In this document: positions 1 to 7,587 of the stretch, piece by piece
Numbering within the stretch: position 1 is the stretch's first letter
Layout: every line of letters begins with the position of its first letter
Source: an uncultured Johnsonella sp.
Lineage (GTDB): Bacteria; Bacillota; Clostridia; Lachnospirales; Lachnospiraceae
DNA: 24,258 nucleotides
Assembly: GCA_905373785.1 (NCBI GenBank)
Contig: CAJPUK010000015.1
Location: forward strand, 1 to 24,258
Direction: 5' to 3'
The notes under the pieces: model-generated
The model's input: only the letters and a program-made list of their open reading frames with translations
Database searches by the model: none
What the model was told of the DNA's origin: nothing
Made by a program: the position numbers and the translations under genes

Positions 1-12
1 TATTTCACTCAT
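1..12 (-). CDS. 5' end of an unidentified gene downstream of parB (partial)
   Basis: Only four codons (Met-Ser-Glu-Ile) are inside the window. The start is supported by a very strong ribosome binding site, AAAGGAGGAG on the minus strand at 28-19, six bases before the ATG at 12-10. The gene follows the parB stop by 16 bases on the same strand, so it should belong to the parA-parB operon of the mobile element. In related elements a replication or conjugation protein often follows parB, but nothing here identifies the product. Confidence 0.45.
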
Positions 13-28
13 TCCCGGCTCCTCCTTT

Positions 29-907
29 CTACTGATTGTTCTTCCAGTTATCCAACAACTGATAAATAATGTTCTCTATTTCTTTCCTGCTATATGTTAC
101 AGGGAAATAACTGTTGATACGCTCTGCTTTTATAACAACCTTTCGTTCCACAGTTTTCTCTTTTTCAAGCACCATACGAACCATCGGAAATGTAAGCTCC
201 CCTTTTTTATCGCTTTCCTTAAGCATGGCACTCTGCAAAGTTGTAATAATAATATTTGTTTCCTGTATTACAGCCAAAACCCATTGCTGTGCATCCTCTG
301 ATAAAAATGATAAATCAACTGCCTGCATTATACCTATTTTCTTTGTATCCACCATATCAAGCAACTCATCTAACAAGCGTGAAATCCATATGTATCTCTG
401 AACAGTCTTTGCACTCTCTCCTGCCGCTTCTCCGAGTTCTCCAAGTGTAAGTCCACCTGCTTTACTTCCCTGATGTTTCATTGCATCATATTTCATTCTG
501 TACGCTTTTGATTTCTCACTTGGCAGAATATCTTCTCTCTGAATATTAGAATCTACCATGATAATTGTAGCTTCATCATCTGTATAATCACGAATAAACA
601 TAGGCATTGTAGAGAGTCCAACCATTTCACATGCATATTTTCTACGATGTCCGGCGATAATTTCGTAACCGCCACCTTTCATCAGTCTTGCAATACCCGG
701 TATCAATACCCCATACTCTCTAATACTTTCAATCATTTCTTGCATCTTTTCATCATCCAATACCTTAAACGGATGTTCTTTGAATCCATGAAGTTCTGTT
801 AATGCAATTTCCTGTACTTGCTCTATTCCTGACTGTGGCTGCTCAATCCCGAATAAATCATCAAAGCTGTTAAGCTTTACCTTTGTGGCACTTCCTGTCT
901 TATTCAT
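29..907 (-). CDS. parB: ParB/RepB/Spo0J-family partition protein (plasmid/ICE type)
   Basis: Predicted 292-aa DNA-binding partner of ParA for segregation or maintenance of a plasmid or integrative element. Residues 31-125 form the ParB N-terminal domain: GHRRKYA at 86-92 is the arginine-rich nucleotide (CTP)-binding box and NIQRE at 121-125 is a second family motif. A helix-turn-helix follows at about 154-180. The C-terminal third is weakly conserved, with basic patches. The start overlaps the end of parA by 8 nt, so translation is probably coupled. It is not the chromosomal Spo0J: there is no rsmG or origin context, and its neighbours are DUF3970- and DUF6075-like genes typical of clostridial mobile elements. 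No parS-like repeat cluster was evident nearby. Family assignment is firm; the substrate replicon is inferred. Confidence 0.9.
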   Translation of the reverse strand: MNKTGSATKVKLNSFDDLFGIEQPQSGIEQVQEIALTELHGFKEHPFKVLDDEKMQEMIESIREYGVLIPGIARLMKGGGYEIIAGHRRKYACEMVGLSTMPMFIRDYTDDEATIIMVDSNIQREDILPSEKSKAYRMKYDAMKHQGSKAGGLTLGELGEAAGESAKTVQRYIWISRLLDELLDMVDTKKIGIMQAVDLSFLSEDAQQWVLAVIQETNIIITTLQSAMLKESDKKGELTFPMVRMVLEKEKTVERKVVIKAERINSYFPVTYSRKEIENIIYQLLDNWKNNQ

Positions 908-1682
908 TGCAAAGCACCTCCTTTGTCAATGACTGATATGCACTTGCAACTTTCCCATTCGGATCGTGCTTGTATATGCTCACACCCTCCGCAGAAATTT
1001 CCGCTGCCCTTACCGACATTGGAATACTGTTTTCAAATATATGAACTTTGCTCCCGTAATTTTCAATAAGCAGATTACTGATATCTTTTGCATAATTGGT
1101 ACGGTTATCAACCATTGTTAGCAAAATCCCCTCAATCTCAAGTTTCTGATTAATCTGACGCTTTACTTTCCCTATGGTTTTAATAAGTTGTTCCAAGCCT
1201 TTTATCGGTAAATATGCCGCCTGTACAGGAATTAAAATACTATCTGCACAAGTAAAAACATTTATTGTAATCATTCCAAGGGATGGCATACAGTCAATCA
1301 AAATATAATCATAATTGTCTCTCTGCAAATCTATATAGGTTCTCAGTACTGTTTCTCTGCTCATCACATTAATAAGTGAAGTTTCCAAACCTGAAAGTTC
1401 TATATTTCCGGGTATAAAATCAACTCCTTCATCATGGCTTAAAATTCCATAATCTGATCTTATTTCCTCATCATTAATAATATTTCCCATTATAGTTGCA
1501 AGTGTAATTTCCAATCTATCCGGCTCCCTAATCCCAAGACTTGCTGTAAGGCTTCCTTGTGCATCTGCATCTATCAACAGAACCTTCTTTCCTTGCCTTG
1601 CCAGCCCAATTCCCAAGTTACTTGTTGTTGTAGTTTTTCCAACTCCACCTTTTTGATTTGCAATAGCTATAACTCTACACAT
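900..1682 (-). CDS. parA: ParA-family partition ATPase
   Basis: 260-aa P-loop ATPase of the ParA/Soj/MinD class that would move or position DNA bound by the adjacent ParB. Deviant Walker A KGGVGKTT lies at residues 11-18, the A' motif around DADAQG at 38-43, and Walker B around YILIDCMPS at 126-134. There is no N-terminal DNA-binding extension, so this is a small (type Ib/Soj-like) ParA. The ATG at 1682 is preceded by AGGAGA with an 8-nt spacer. It lies between the 59-aa DUF3970-like gene (28 nt upstream) and parB (8-nt overlap). The sequence resembles ParA proteins of Firmicute integrative conjugative elements more than chromosomal Soj, but that is recall, not a search. Confidence 0.92.
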   Translation of the reverse strand: MCRVIAIANQKGGVGKTTTTSNLGIGLARQGKKVLLIDADAQGSLTASLGIREPDRLEITLATIMGNIINDEEIRSDYGILSHDEGVDFIPGNIELSGLETSLINVMSRETVLRTYIDLQRDNYDYILIDCMPSLGMITINVFTCADSILIPVQAAYLPIKGLEQLIKTIGKVKRQINQKLEIEGILLTMVDNRTNYAKDISNLLIENYGSKVHIFENSIPMSVRAAEISAEGVSIYKHDPNGKVASAYQSLTKEVLCNE

Positions 1683-1710
1683 GATATAATTCTCCTATTG
1701 TTCTACTGTT

Positions 1711-1890
1711 TTAGTTGTCTTTTTTCAAATTTACTTTCTGCACTTGTGCATAAGCCCTGTAATATTTTCTTGTTCCTTTATTGCTGTAAAGTTCTGATAT
1801 CTCCAGAACTTCTATTTTATTATTACTGCTTAATATTTTTTGAAACCATGCAATATCATTCTTCGTTCCCATAAACCTGATTTTTAACAT
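1711..1890 (-). CDS. Small DUF3970-like protein, 59 aa
   Basis: A short gene just upstream of parA, read directly from the minus strand: ATG at 1890, TAA at 1713-1711, 59 codons before the stop. GAGGAG lies about 7 nt before the ATG. The protein begins MLKIRFMGTKNDIAWFQKIL, and residues 27-50 carry the pattern EVLEISELYSNKGTRKYYRAY. That pattern (short beta-alpha-beta, then xVSxxYPNRGxxxxxRxY) recalls DUF3970, a family of about 55-65 aa proteins of unknown function found beside ParA/ParB and other mobile-element genes in Firmicutes. It is a plausible member of a parAB operon. No function is assigned. Confidence 0.75.
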   Translation of the reverse strand: MLKIRFMGTKNDIAWFQKILSSNNKIEVLEISELYSNKGTRKYYRAYAQVQKVNLKKDN

Positions 1891-1913
1891 TAATTTACTC
1901 CTCTAAATAAAGC

Positions 1914-2363
1914 TTACATCTCACATTCATAAGTAGTATAATCCGGATAGCGAATCTGTATCGCCTGCCAAAAGAATGGTGCATATATACAACAAAAAAG
2001 ATCTTCTACTGTGTACTTCATACATTCATCCATCTGTTCTTCAGGTTCTTTATAATCATCTACACTCGGTGTACCGTTACAATAAAGATTAAATGCCATT
2101 CGCACCGCTTTCATGCTGCTGCCTGTTTGCCATCCCTCATGTAAACACTCTGTTTTTATATCCCCTGTCTTAAAATCATAAATACTATTAATGTTTCTTC
2201 TTGTATCAGAGCTAATGCCAAGACAATAGCAAAGTGCTTTGTGGTATACATCCTGCTCTCTTACCTCTTTTAATTTTTCATAGTAGAATTTTTCATGTGC
2301 TTCATTGATAAATATAATTTCCCATTTATCTGTGTTTTTTGCCCTTAACGCTGTACTGTTCAT
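1914..2363 (-). CDS. DUF6075-like hypothetical protein, 149 aa
   Basis: Soluble protein of unknown function, first gene of the element operon. I chose the ATG at 2363 because AAGGAGGT sits 5 nt before it. An in-frame ATG 39 nt further upstream would put its first codons inside a terminator hairpin and has no comparable site. The sequence contains a cysteine-rich central part (residues near KALCYCLGISSDTRRNI and ECLHEGWQTGSS) and a C-terminal aromatic stretch (DLFCCIYAPFFWQAIQ). These recall DUF6075 proteins of clostridial conjugative elements. No catalytic motif, membrane segment or signal is visible. It is separated from the DUF3970-like gene by 23 nt and is probably co-transcribed with parA and parB. 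Confidence 0.75.
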   Translation of the reverse strand: MNSTALRAKNTDKWEIIFINEAHEKFYYEKLKEVREQDVYHKALCYCLGISSDTRRNINSIYDFKTGDIKTECLHEGWQTGSSMKAVRMAFNLYCNGTPSVDDYKEPEEQMDECMKYTVEDLFCCIYAPFFWQAIQIRYPDYTTYECEM

Positions 2364-2390
2364 ATTGAACCTCCTTATAGATATGAAAAA

Positions 2391-2423
2391 GGGAACAAAC
2401 ACTTATAAAAAGTGCTTATTCCC
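2391..2423 (-). terminator. Intrinsic terminator / possible leader attenuator before the DUF6075-like gene
   Basis: Read as minus-strand RNA this is a continuous 14-bp stem with a 5-nt loop (UUUAU). The plus-strand arms are 2391-2404 and 2410-2423. Two positions that mismatch as DNA become G-U wobbles only in the minus-strand RNA, which supports that orientation. The stem is followed at once by five U residues (plus-strand A at 2386-2390). It ends only about 10 nt before the AAGGAGGT ribosome binding site of the next gene, so it either ends transcription arriving from ppdK or attenuates the element operon. Confidence 0.7.
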
Positions 2424-2435
2424 AAACATTAAACA

Positions 2436-2460
2436 AGGGAAAGCAATAAATGCTTTCCCT
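2436..2460 (-). terminator. Perfect 10-bp hairpin, probable terminator of ppdK-side transcription
   Basis: Arms AGGGAAAGCA (2436-2445) and TGCTTTCCCT (2451-2460) enclose a 5-nt loop. On the minus strand the stem is followed by a moderately U-rich tract (UGUUUAAUGUUU). It lies 13 nt upstream of the second hairpin and shares its GGGAA/UUCCC ends and UUUAU loop, so the two look related. No such signal occurs between the ppdK stop and this point. Confidence 0.5.
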
Positions 2461-2469
2461 AGCAGAACT

Positions 2470-2577
2470 TTATATATAGACTTTTACTTCAATATCTTTA
2501 AATCTGTTTGCCTTTGTGTACTCAGGATGTTCAGCCATAAATGCCTGCACATCCGCTCGCCTCACCGTTAAGCTGCA
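2470..2577 (-). pseudogene. Probable 3' remnant of a mobile-element gene
   Basis: Between the ppdK stop and the hairpins there is an open frame of about 35 codons, ending in TAA at 2472-2470, with no start codon or ribosome binding site of its own. Its translation (VRRADVQAFMAEHPEYTKAN, then a short tail ending DIEVKVYI) reads like the C-terminus of a real protein. Its DNA (for example plus 2530-2570) is clearly more GC-rich than the AT-rich bases next to the ppdK stop. Upstream, the frame only continues out of frame through ppdK. I read this as the truncated end of an element gene at an integration or recombination junction. The family is not recognised, and a chance frame is possible. Confidence 0.4.
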
Positions 2578-2596
2578 AAAATAAATATATTGCTTC

Positions 2597-5230
2597 CTAA
2601 TTCCTCTTTTCCGCAATCGCTGCCTGTGCTGCTGCAAGTCTTGCAATCGGAACTCTAAACGGTGAACATGATACATAATCAAGTCCGATCTTATGGCAGA
2701 AGGCTACTGATGAAGGATCTCCACCATGCTCTCCGCATATACCTACATGAAGTTCAGGTCTTGCCTTCTTACCGAGTGTGTAAGCCATTTCCATAAGCTT
2801 TCCTACACCTTCCTGATCTATCTTAACGAAAGGATCGTTCTCGAATATCTTGGTGTCATAGTACGCATCAAGGAACTTACCTGCGTCATCTCTTGAGAAA
2901 CCGAATGTAAGCTGTGTAAGGTCATTGGTACCGAAGCAGAAGAATTCAGCTTCCTTAGCTATCTCATCAGCTGTAAGGCAAGCTCTTGGGATCTCTATCA
3001 TAGTACCTACTTCGTACTCTAAAGCAATTCCTGCTGCCTTGATCTCAGCCTCAGCGGTCTCAACAACAGTCTTCTTAACATACTTAAGCTCCTTTATGTC
3101 TCCTACAAGCGGAATCATTATCTCAGGCTTTAAGTTCCAATCAGGATGTGCCTTCTTTACTGTGATAGCCGCACGGATAACTGCTGATGTCTGCATCTTA
3201 GCTATCTCAGGATAGGTTACTGTAAGACGGCAACCTCTGTGTCCCATCATAGGGTTAAACTCATGTAATGAGCTGATGATAGCCTTGATATCAGCTACAG
3301 TCTTGCCCTTAGCCTTAGCAAGCTTTTCTATGTCAGCTTCGTCTGTAGGTACGAACTCATGAAGAGGCGGATCAAGGAATCTGATAGTAACAGGATTTCC
3401 TTCAAGTGCCTCATATAACTCTTCAAAGTCTTTTTGCTGAACCGGAAGTATCTTTGCAAGTGCAACTTCTCTTTCTTCCAAAGTATCTGAACAGATCATC
3501 TCTCTGAAAGCCTCTATTCTGTCAGCCTCGAAGAACATATGCTCTGTACGGCAAAGTCCTATTCCCTCTGCTCCAAGCTCTCTTGCCTTCTTAGCATCAT
3601 CAGGTGTATCGGCATTGGTACGAACACTGAGTCTTCTGTACTTATCAGCCCAAGCCATGATTCTTCCGAACTCACCGCCTATTTGTGCTTCTACCGTAGG
3701 TATAGCTCCATAGTAGATCTTACCTGTAGATCCGTCAAAAGAAATCACATCTCCTTCATGTATCTCTTTGCCGCCAAGCTTAAATACCTTGTTAGCCTCA
3801 TCCATTATAATATCTGAACAACCTGATACACAGCAAGTACCCATACCACGAGCAACTACCGCAGCATGTGATGTCATACCGCCACGTACTGTAAGTATAC
3901 CCTTAGCAGCCTTCATACCTTCGATATCTTCAGGAGAAGTCTCAAGTCTTACAAGTACTACTTTCTTGCCTGCATTTGCCCAGTTCTTGGCATCTTCAGC
4001 AGTAAATACCACCTGTCCGCTAGCCGCTCCCGGTGAAGCTGCAAGTCCCTTACCTATAGGCTCTGTGGTCTTAACAACAGCCGCATCGAATGTAGGGTGA
4101 AGAAGTGTATCGAGGTTTCTCGGATCTATCATGCTTACTGCCTTCTCTTCTGAGATCATACCCTCATCTACAAGGTCGCAAGCTATCTTAAGAGCTGCAA
4201 ATGCTGTCCTCTTACCGTTTCTTGTCTGTAACATATAGAGTTTTTTATCCTGTATGGTAAACTCCATATCCTGCATATCTTTGTAATGACTTTCAAGTAT
4301 TCCGCAGATTTTTACGAATTGATCGTACACTTCCGGCATAACTTGCTTAAGGTGATCTATATGCTCAGGTGTACGTACACCTGCAACAACGTCCTCACCC
4401 TGTGCATTCATAAGGAATTCTCCCATGAGCTTCTTCTCACCTGTAGCCGGGTCTCTCGTAAATGCAACACCGGTACCTGATGTATCACCCATGTTTCCGA
4501 ATGCCATCATCTGTACGTTAACTGCTGTACCCCATGAATAAGGAATATCATTATCACGACGGTATACGTTCGCACGTGGGTTATCCCATGAACGGAACAC
4601 TGCCTCTACTGCACCTAAAAGCTGTACCTTAGGATCTGAAGGGAAGTCCTCTCCGAGTTTACTCTTATACTCAGCCTTGAACTGATCAGCTAATTTTTTA
4701 AGATCTTCAGCAGTAAGATCCACGTCTTGAGTAACTCCCTTTTCCTCTTTCATCTTGTCGATAAGTTCCTCAAAGTACTTCTTACCTACTTCCATAACTA
4801 CATCGGAATACATCTGTATAAATCTTCTGTAGCAATCCCATGCCCAACGAGGATTGCCTGACTTCTTAGCCAAAGCCTCAACAACCTCTTCATTTAAGCC
4901 AAGGTTAAGTATGGTATCCATCATACCCGGCATAGATGCTCTTGCACCTGAACGTACTGATACTAACAAAGGATTTTCTTTATCTCCGAACTTCTGACCT
5001 GCTATTTCCTCAAGCTTAACTATGTTCTCCATAATTTGATCAAGAATCTCTTTATTTATTACCTTAGAGTCCTCGTAATATTGATTACACGCCTCTGTAG
5101 TAACAGTAAAACCTTGTGGTACAGGTAAACCGAGTTTGGTCATTTCTGCCAAGTTAGCACCCTTACCGCCAAGTGTATTTCTCATGCTTGCATCGCCTTC
5201 TTGAAATAGATATACCCACTTCTTAGACAT
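2597..5230 (-). CDS. ppdK: Pyruvate, phosphate dikinase (PPDK)
   Basis: 877-aa cytosolic enzyme interconverting pyruvate + ATP + Pi and phosphoenolpyruvate + AMP + PPi. In fermentative clostridia it often works with PPi in place of, or beside, pyruvate kinase. An N-terminal ATP-grasp nucleotide-binding domain covers about 1-340, the swivelling phosphohistidine domain about 390-510, and the PEP/pyruvate TIM barrel about 520-877. The catalytic His455 lies in TSHAAVVAR (453-461), and the barrel carries the GICGEHGG motif with Cys832. Length and residue numbering match the classical Clostridium symbiosum enzyme. GGAGGT lies 8 nt before the ATG. glyS is upstream at 58 nt on the same strand. No terminator directly follows the stop; the next hairpins are 137 nt away, beyond the mobile-element junction. 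Confidence 0.98.
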   Translation of the reverse strand: MSKKWVYLFQEGDASMRNTLGGKGANLAEMTKLGLPVPQGFTVTTEACNQYYEDSKVINKEILDQIMENIVKLEEIAGQKFGDKENPLLVSVRSGARASMPGMMDTILNLGLNEEVVEALAKKSGNPRWAWDCYRRFIQMYSDVVMEVGKKYFEELIDKMKEEKGVTQDVDLTAEDLKKLADQFKAEYKSKLGEDFPSDPKVQLLGAVEAVFRSWDNPRANVYRRDNDIPYSWGTAVNVQMMAFGNMGDTSGTGVAFTRDPATGEKKLMGEFLMNAQGEDVVAGVRTPEHIDHLKQVMPEVYDQFVKICGILESHYKDMQDMEFTIQDKKLYMLQTRNGKRTAFAALKIACDLVDEGMISEEKAVSMIDPRNLDTLLHPTFDAAVVKTTEPIGKGLAASPGAASGQVVFTAEDAKNWANAGKKVVLVRLETSPEDIEGMKAAKGILTVRGGMTSHAAVVARGMGTCCVSGCSDIIMDEANKVFKLGGKEIHEGDVISFDGSTGKIYYGAIPTVEAQIGGEFGRIMAWADKYRRLSVRTNADTPDDAKKARELGAEGIGLCRTEHMFFEADRIEAFREMICSDTLEEREVALAKILPVQQKDFEELYEALEGNPVTIRFLDPPLHEFVPTDEADIEKLAKAKGKTVADIKAIISSLHEFNPMMGHRGCRLTVTYPEIAKMQTSAVIRAAITVKKAHPDWNLKPEIMIPLVGDIKELKYVKKTVVETAEAEIKAAGIALEYEVGTMIEIPRACLTADEIAKEAEFFCFGTNDLTQLTFGFSRDDAGKFLDAYYDTKIFENDPFVKIDQEGVGKLMEMAYTLGKKARPELHVGICGEHGGDPSSVAFCHKIGLDYVSCSPFRVPIARLAAAQAAIAEKRN

Positions 5231-5288
5231 TAATATTAACCTCCATAAATTTTTTAAAATTATAACATATCTTAGTAATTTTTAACAG

Positions 5289-6677
5289 CTAAAAGTCGAA
5301 CTTATCCTCAAAATAAGCTTTAAGCTCACTGATAGGAAGCCTTACCTGTTTCATGCTGTCTCTTTCTCTTACCGTTACTGCCTTATCTTCTTCAGAATCA
5401 AAGTCATAGGTTATGCAATAAGGAGTTCCGATTTCATCCTGTCTTCTGTATCTTTTTCCTATATTGCCTCTGTCATCAAACTCACAGTTATAATACTTGC
5501 TTAACAGTTTGTAAACTTCTTCGGCACCCTCGTTAAGCTTTTTGGAAAGCGGCATGATACCTATCTTTATAGGTGCTATCGCCGGATGGAATCTGAGTAC
5601 TGTTCTTGAATCTCCCCCTTCAAGCTCCTCCTCGTCATAGGCTGAACAAAGAAAGGCTAAGGTAACTCTGTCTGCTCCGAGTGAAGGCTCTATAACATAG
5701 GGCAGGTATCTTTCTGAGGTCTCATCATCAAAGTATGTCATATCCTGACCTGATACTTCCCAGTGCTGCCTTAAGTCATAGTTGGTTCTGTCAGCCACAC
5801 CCCAAAGCTCTCCCCAACCGAAGGGGAAAAGAAATTCTATATCGGTCGTAGCCTTGCTGTAGTGGCTGAGTTCTTCTTTTTCATGATCTCTGTATCTTAG
5901 GTATTCTTCTTTTATTTTAAGTTTCTTTAACCAATCTATACAGTAATTTTTCCAGTACTCAAACCACTCAAGGTCGCTGTCCGGCTTACAGAAGAACTCA
6001 AGCTCCATTTGCTCGAACTCTCTTGTTCTGAAAGTAAAGTTACCGGGTGTTATCTCATTTCTGAAGGACTTTCCTATCTGTGCTATACCGAAGGGAAGTT
6101 TTTTTCTGGATGTTCTTTGTACATTTTTAAAGTTTACAAAAATTCCCTGTGCAGTCTCCGGTCTTAAATATACAGTATTTTTTGCATCTTCCGTAACTCC
6201 TTGGAAAGTCTTGAACATCAGGTTAAATTGTCTGATATCTGTCCAATCATGCTTACCGCAGGTGGGGCAGGTGAGATTATGCTCATCTACATAAGCTTTC
6301 ATCTTATCATGAGACCATGCATCAACACTTCCTTCTATATGTTCGCCCTTATCTTCAATATATTGCTCTATAAGTTTGTCCGCACGAAATCTTTCATGAC
6401 AGGATTTGCAGTCCATAAGAGGATCCGAAAAGCTGCTTAAATGCCCTGATGCTACCCAGGTTTGAGGGTTCATAAGTATTGCACAGTCAACTCCTACATT
6501 ATAGGGGGACTCCTGTACAAACTTTTGCCACCATGCTTTTTTTACATTGTTTTTTAACTCCACACCGAGATTTCCATAGTCCCAAGTATTTGCAAGTCCT
6601 CCATATATCTCCGATCCGGGATATACAAAACCTCTTGACTTGGCTAAAGCTATGATTTTTTCCATAGTATAATCCAT
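5289..6677 (-). CDS. glyS: Glycine--tRNA ligase, single-chain (alpha2) type
   Basis: 462-aa class II aminoacyl-tRNA synthetase charging tRNA-Gly. The class II signatures are visible: motif 2 around FRNEITPGNFTFRTREFEQM (205-224), the preceding RPETAQGIF at 172-180, and motif 3 in EPSLGADRVTLAFL. Two CxxC pairs (C90/C93 and C137/C140) lie in the insertion domain, and the anticodon-binding domain ends the protein. An ATG exists 15 nt upstream, but I prefer the ATG at 6677: GGAGGA falls at 6690-6685, exactly 7 nt before it and overlapping the upstream ATG. That also gives the usual N-terminus (MDYTMEKI). No T-box motif is present upstream. Instead a large inverted-repeat element ends 57 nt before the start. 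Confidence 0.97.
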   Translation of the reverse strand: MDYTMEKIIALAKSRGFVYPGSEIYGGLANTWDYGNLGVELKNNVKKAWWQKFVQESPYNVGVDCAILMNPQTWVASGHLSSFSDPLMDCKSCHERFRADKLIEQYIEDKGEHIEGSVDAWSHDKMKAYVDEHNLTCPTCGKHDWTDIRQFNLMFKTFQGVTEDAKNTVYLRPETAQGIFVNFKNVQRTSRKKLPFGIAQIGKSFRNEITPGNFTFRTREFEQMELEFFCKPDSDLEWFEYWKNYCIDWLKKLKIKEEYLRYRDHEKEELSHYSKATTDIEFLFPFGWGELWGVADRTNYDLRQHWEVSGQDMTYFDDETSERYLPYVIEPSLGADRVTLAFLCSAYDEEELEGGDSRTVLRFHPAIAPIKIGIMPLSKKLNEGAEEVYKLLSKYYNCEFDDRGNIGKRYRRQDEIGTPYCITYDFDSEEDKAVTVRERDSMKQVRLPISELKAYFEDKFDF

Positions 6678-6734
6678 TACAACATCCTCCATTTATTTAT
6701 GTTACTTATTGATATCTTAAAGATAACAATTCAA

Positions 6735-6919
6735 GTTACAGTTTAGGTAGCCTATTCATAATTCGTCAAAACAAACTAAAAAGTTTAATCTTATTTATAA
6801 ATTAGACGAATTATGAATATTGGCAGTAGCCTGTCAGATATATATATATAATATGTACCTGAAAGCAAGCTTTCATTTAGCATATTATACATATATATCC
6901 GGGCTACCTAAACTGTAAC
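6735..6919 (-). repeat. 185-bp nested inverted-repeat element (three-way junction; MITE or structured RNA)
   Basis: This fills most of the 299-bp gap between glyS and the lipoprotein gene. The outer arms are perfect 18-mers: GTTACAGTTTAGGTAGCC at 6735-6752 and its complement at 6902-6919. Inside are a perfect 15-bp stem (6753-6767 with 6805-6819, 37-nt loop) and a 19-bp stem (6837-6855 with 6881-6899) whose single mismatch becomes G-U in minus-strand RNA. The second stem is capped by UGAAAG-CUUG-CUUUCA, a stable G(CUUG)C-type tetraloop on the minus strand. The triplet CAA flanks both ends (6732-6734 and 6920-6922), compatible with a target duplication. No coding capacity is seen. It could be a MITE-like insertion or a leader RNA for glyS. 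Confidence 0.7.
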
Positions 6920-6976
6920 CAATCTAACCGTCAAACCGACCTTTTATAAATTATAAATATCTTAACCCCTCCGGTA

Positions 6977-7549
6977 TTATTCAAACACCACAATATTTTT
7001 TCCGCTTGTAGTTTCAAATTCATAATCACTTAACTTATTAATACCTTCACCGTTTGTATAAAGTATTTTACTTTCCGTATAGGCATGTACCTTGCCTTCC
7101 AACACAGCTATGTTGGAGTCTTTTTTTATTCCTGAAGTATCTGTAATTTCTATGCTTGAGTCCCTGTCCTTATACTTAAGAAGTCTTAGTGAGGTAAGCC
7201 CCATGTTCTCATCACCGCTCTCTACAGAAAAGCTGAGCAAGCTTTGTAAGTCCTCGTAGTCAAAAATAAGCTTAAGCTTATTATCCTTAATTGTTGTACT
7301 TTCTATTTTTACGGTAGGCTTTGCCTGTCCGGCATTAAACTTATCCACTTCACCCTGTACAAATGCTTTAAGTTCTTCTTCATTATAGTAAGCTGCTGTA
7401 GCATCTTCTATTATAGCTGATTTTGCACTCAAATCACGTTTTAAAAATATCGAACTTGCTGTCGGATCGAAACTTACGGTTTTTACACTACCACAGGCTG
7501 TAAGCATTGCCACAGCCATAAAACATAAAGCATATTTGAAAATTTTCAT
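6977..7549 (-). CDS. Predicted lipoprotein of unknown function, 190 aa
   Basis: Secreted, membrane-anchored protein. A short basic N-terminus and hydrophobic stretch are followed by the lipobox LTAC, with Cys19 as the lipidation site. I start at the ATG at 7549 because GAGG lies 6 nt upstream and the signal peptide then has normal length; the upstream in-frame ATG would add ten residues and spoil it. The mature part has alternating charged and beta-type segments (for example KPTVKIESTTIKDNKLKLIF) without a recognised enzymatic motif. It is the last gene of the long minus-strand series, 38 nt after recO. Similar small lipoproteins occur in this position in Lachnospiraceae, as far as I recall. 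Function unknown. Confidence 0.8.
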   Translation of the reverse strand: MKIFKYALCFMAVAMLTACGSVKTVSFDPTASSIFLKRDLSAKSAIIEDATAAYYNEEELKAFVQGEVDKFNAGQAKPTVKIESTTIKDNKLKLIFDYEDLQSLLSFSVESGDENMGLTSLRLLKYKDRDSSIEITDTSGIKKDSNIAVLEGKVHAYTESKILYTNGEGINKLSDYEFETTSGKNIVVFE

Positions 7550-7587
7550 AAAACACCTCATCCGCTTATTGTTTAACATTAATCTAT

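Noticed and set aside
2364..2402. A 13-residue N-terminal extension of the DUF6075-like protein
   Set aside because: The upstream ATG lies within the terminator hairpin. AAGGAGGT sits exactly before the downstream ATG at 2363.
2470..2682. A 70-codon minus-strand frame presented as a complete small gene
   Set aside because: Its first half is just ppdK read in another frame, and it has no ribosome binding site. Only the part beyond the ppdK stop looks like coding sequence, so it is listed as a remnant.
6678..6976. T-box or glycine riboswitch in front of glyS
   Set aside because: No AGGGUGGNACCGCG-type T-box and no tandem glycine aptamer motif on the minus strand. The gap is taken by the inverted-repeat element.
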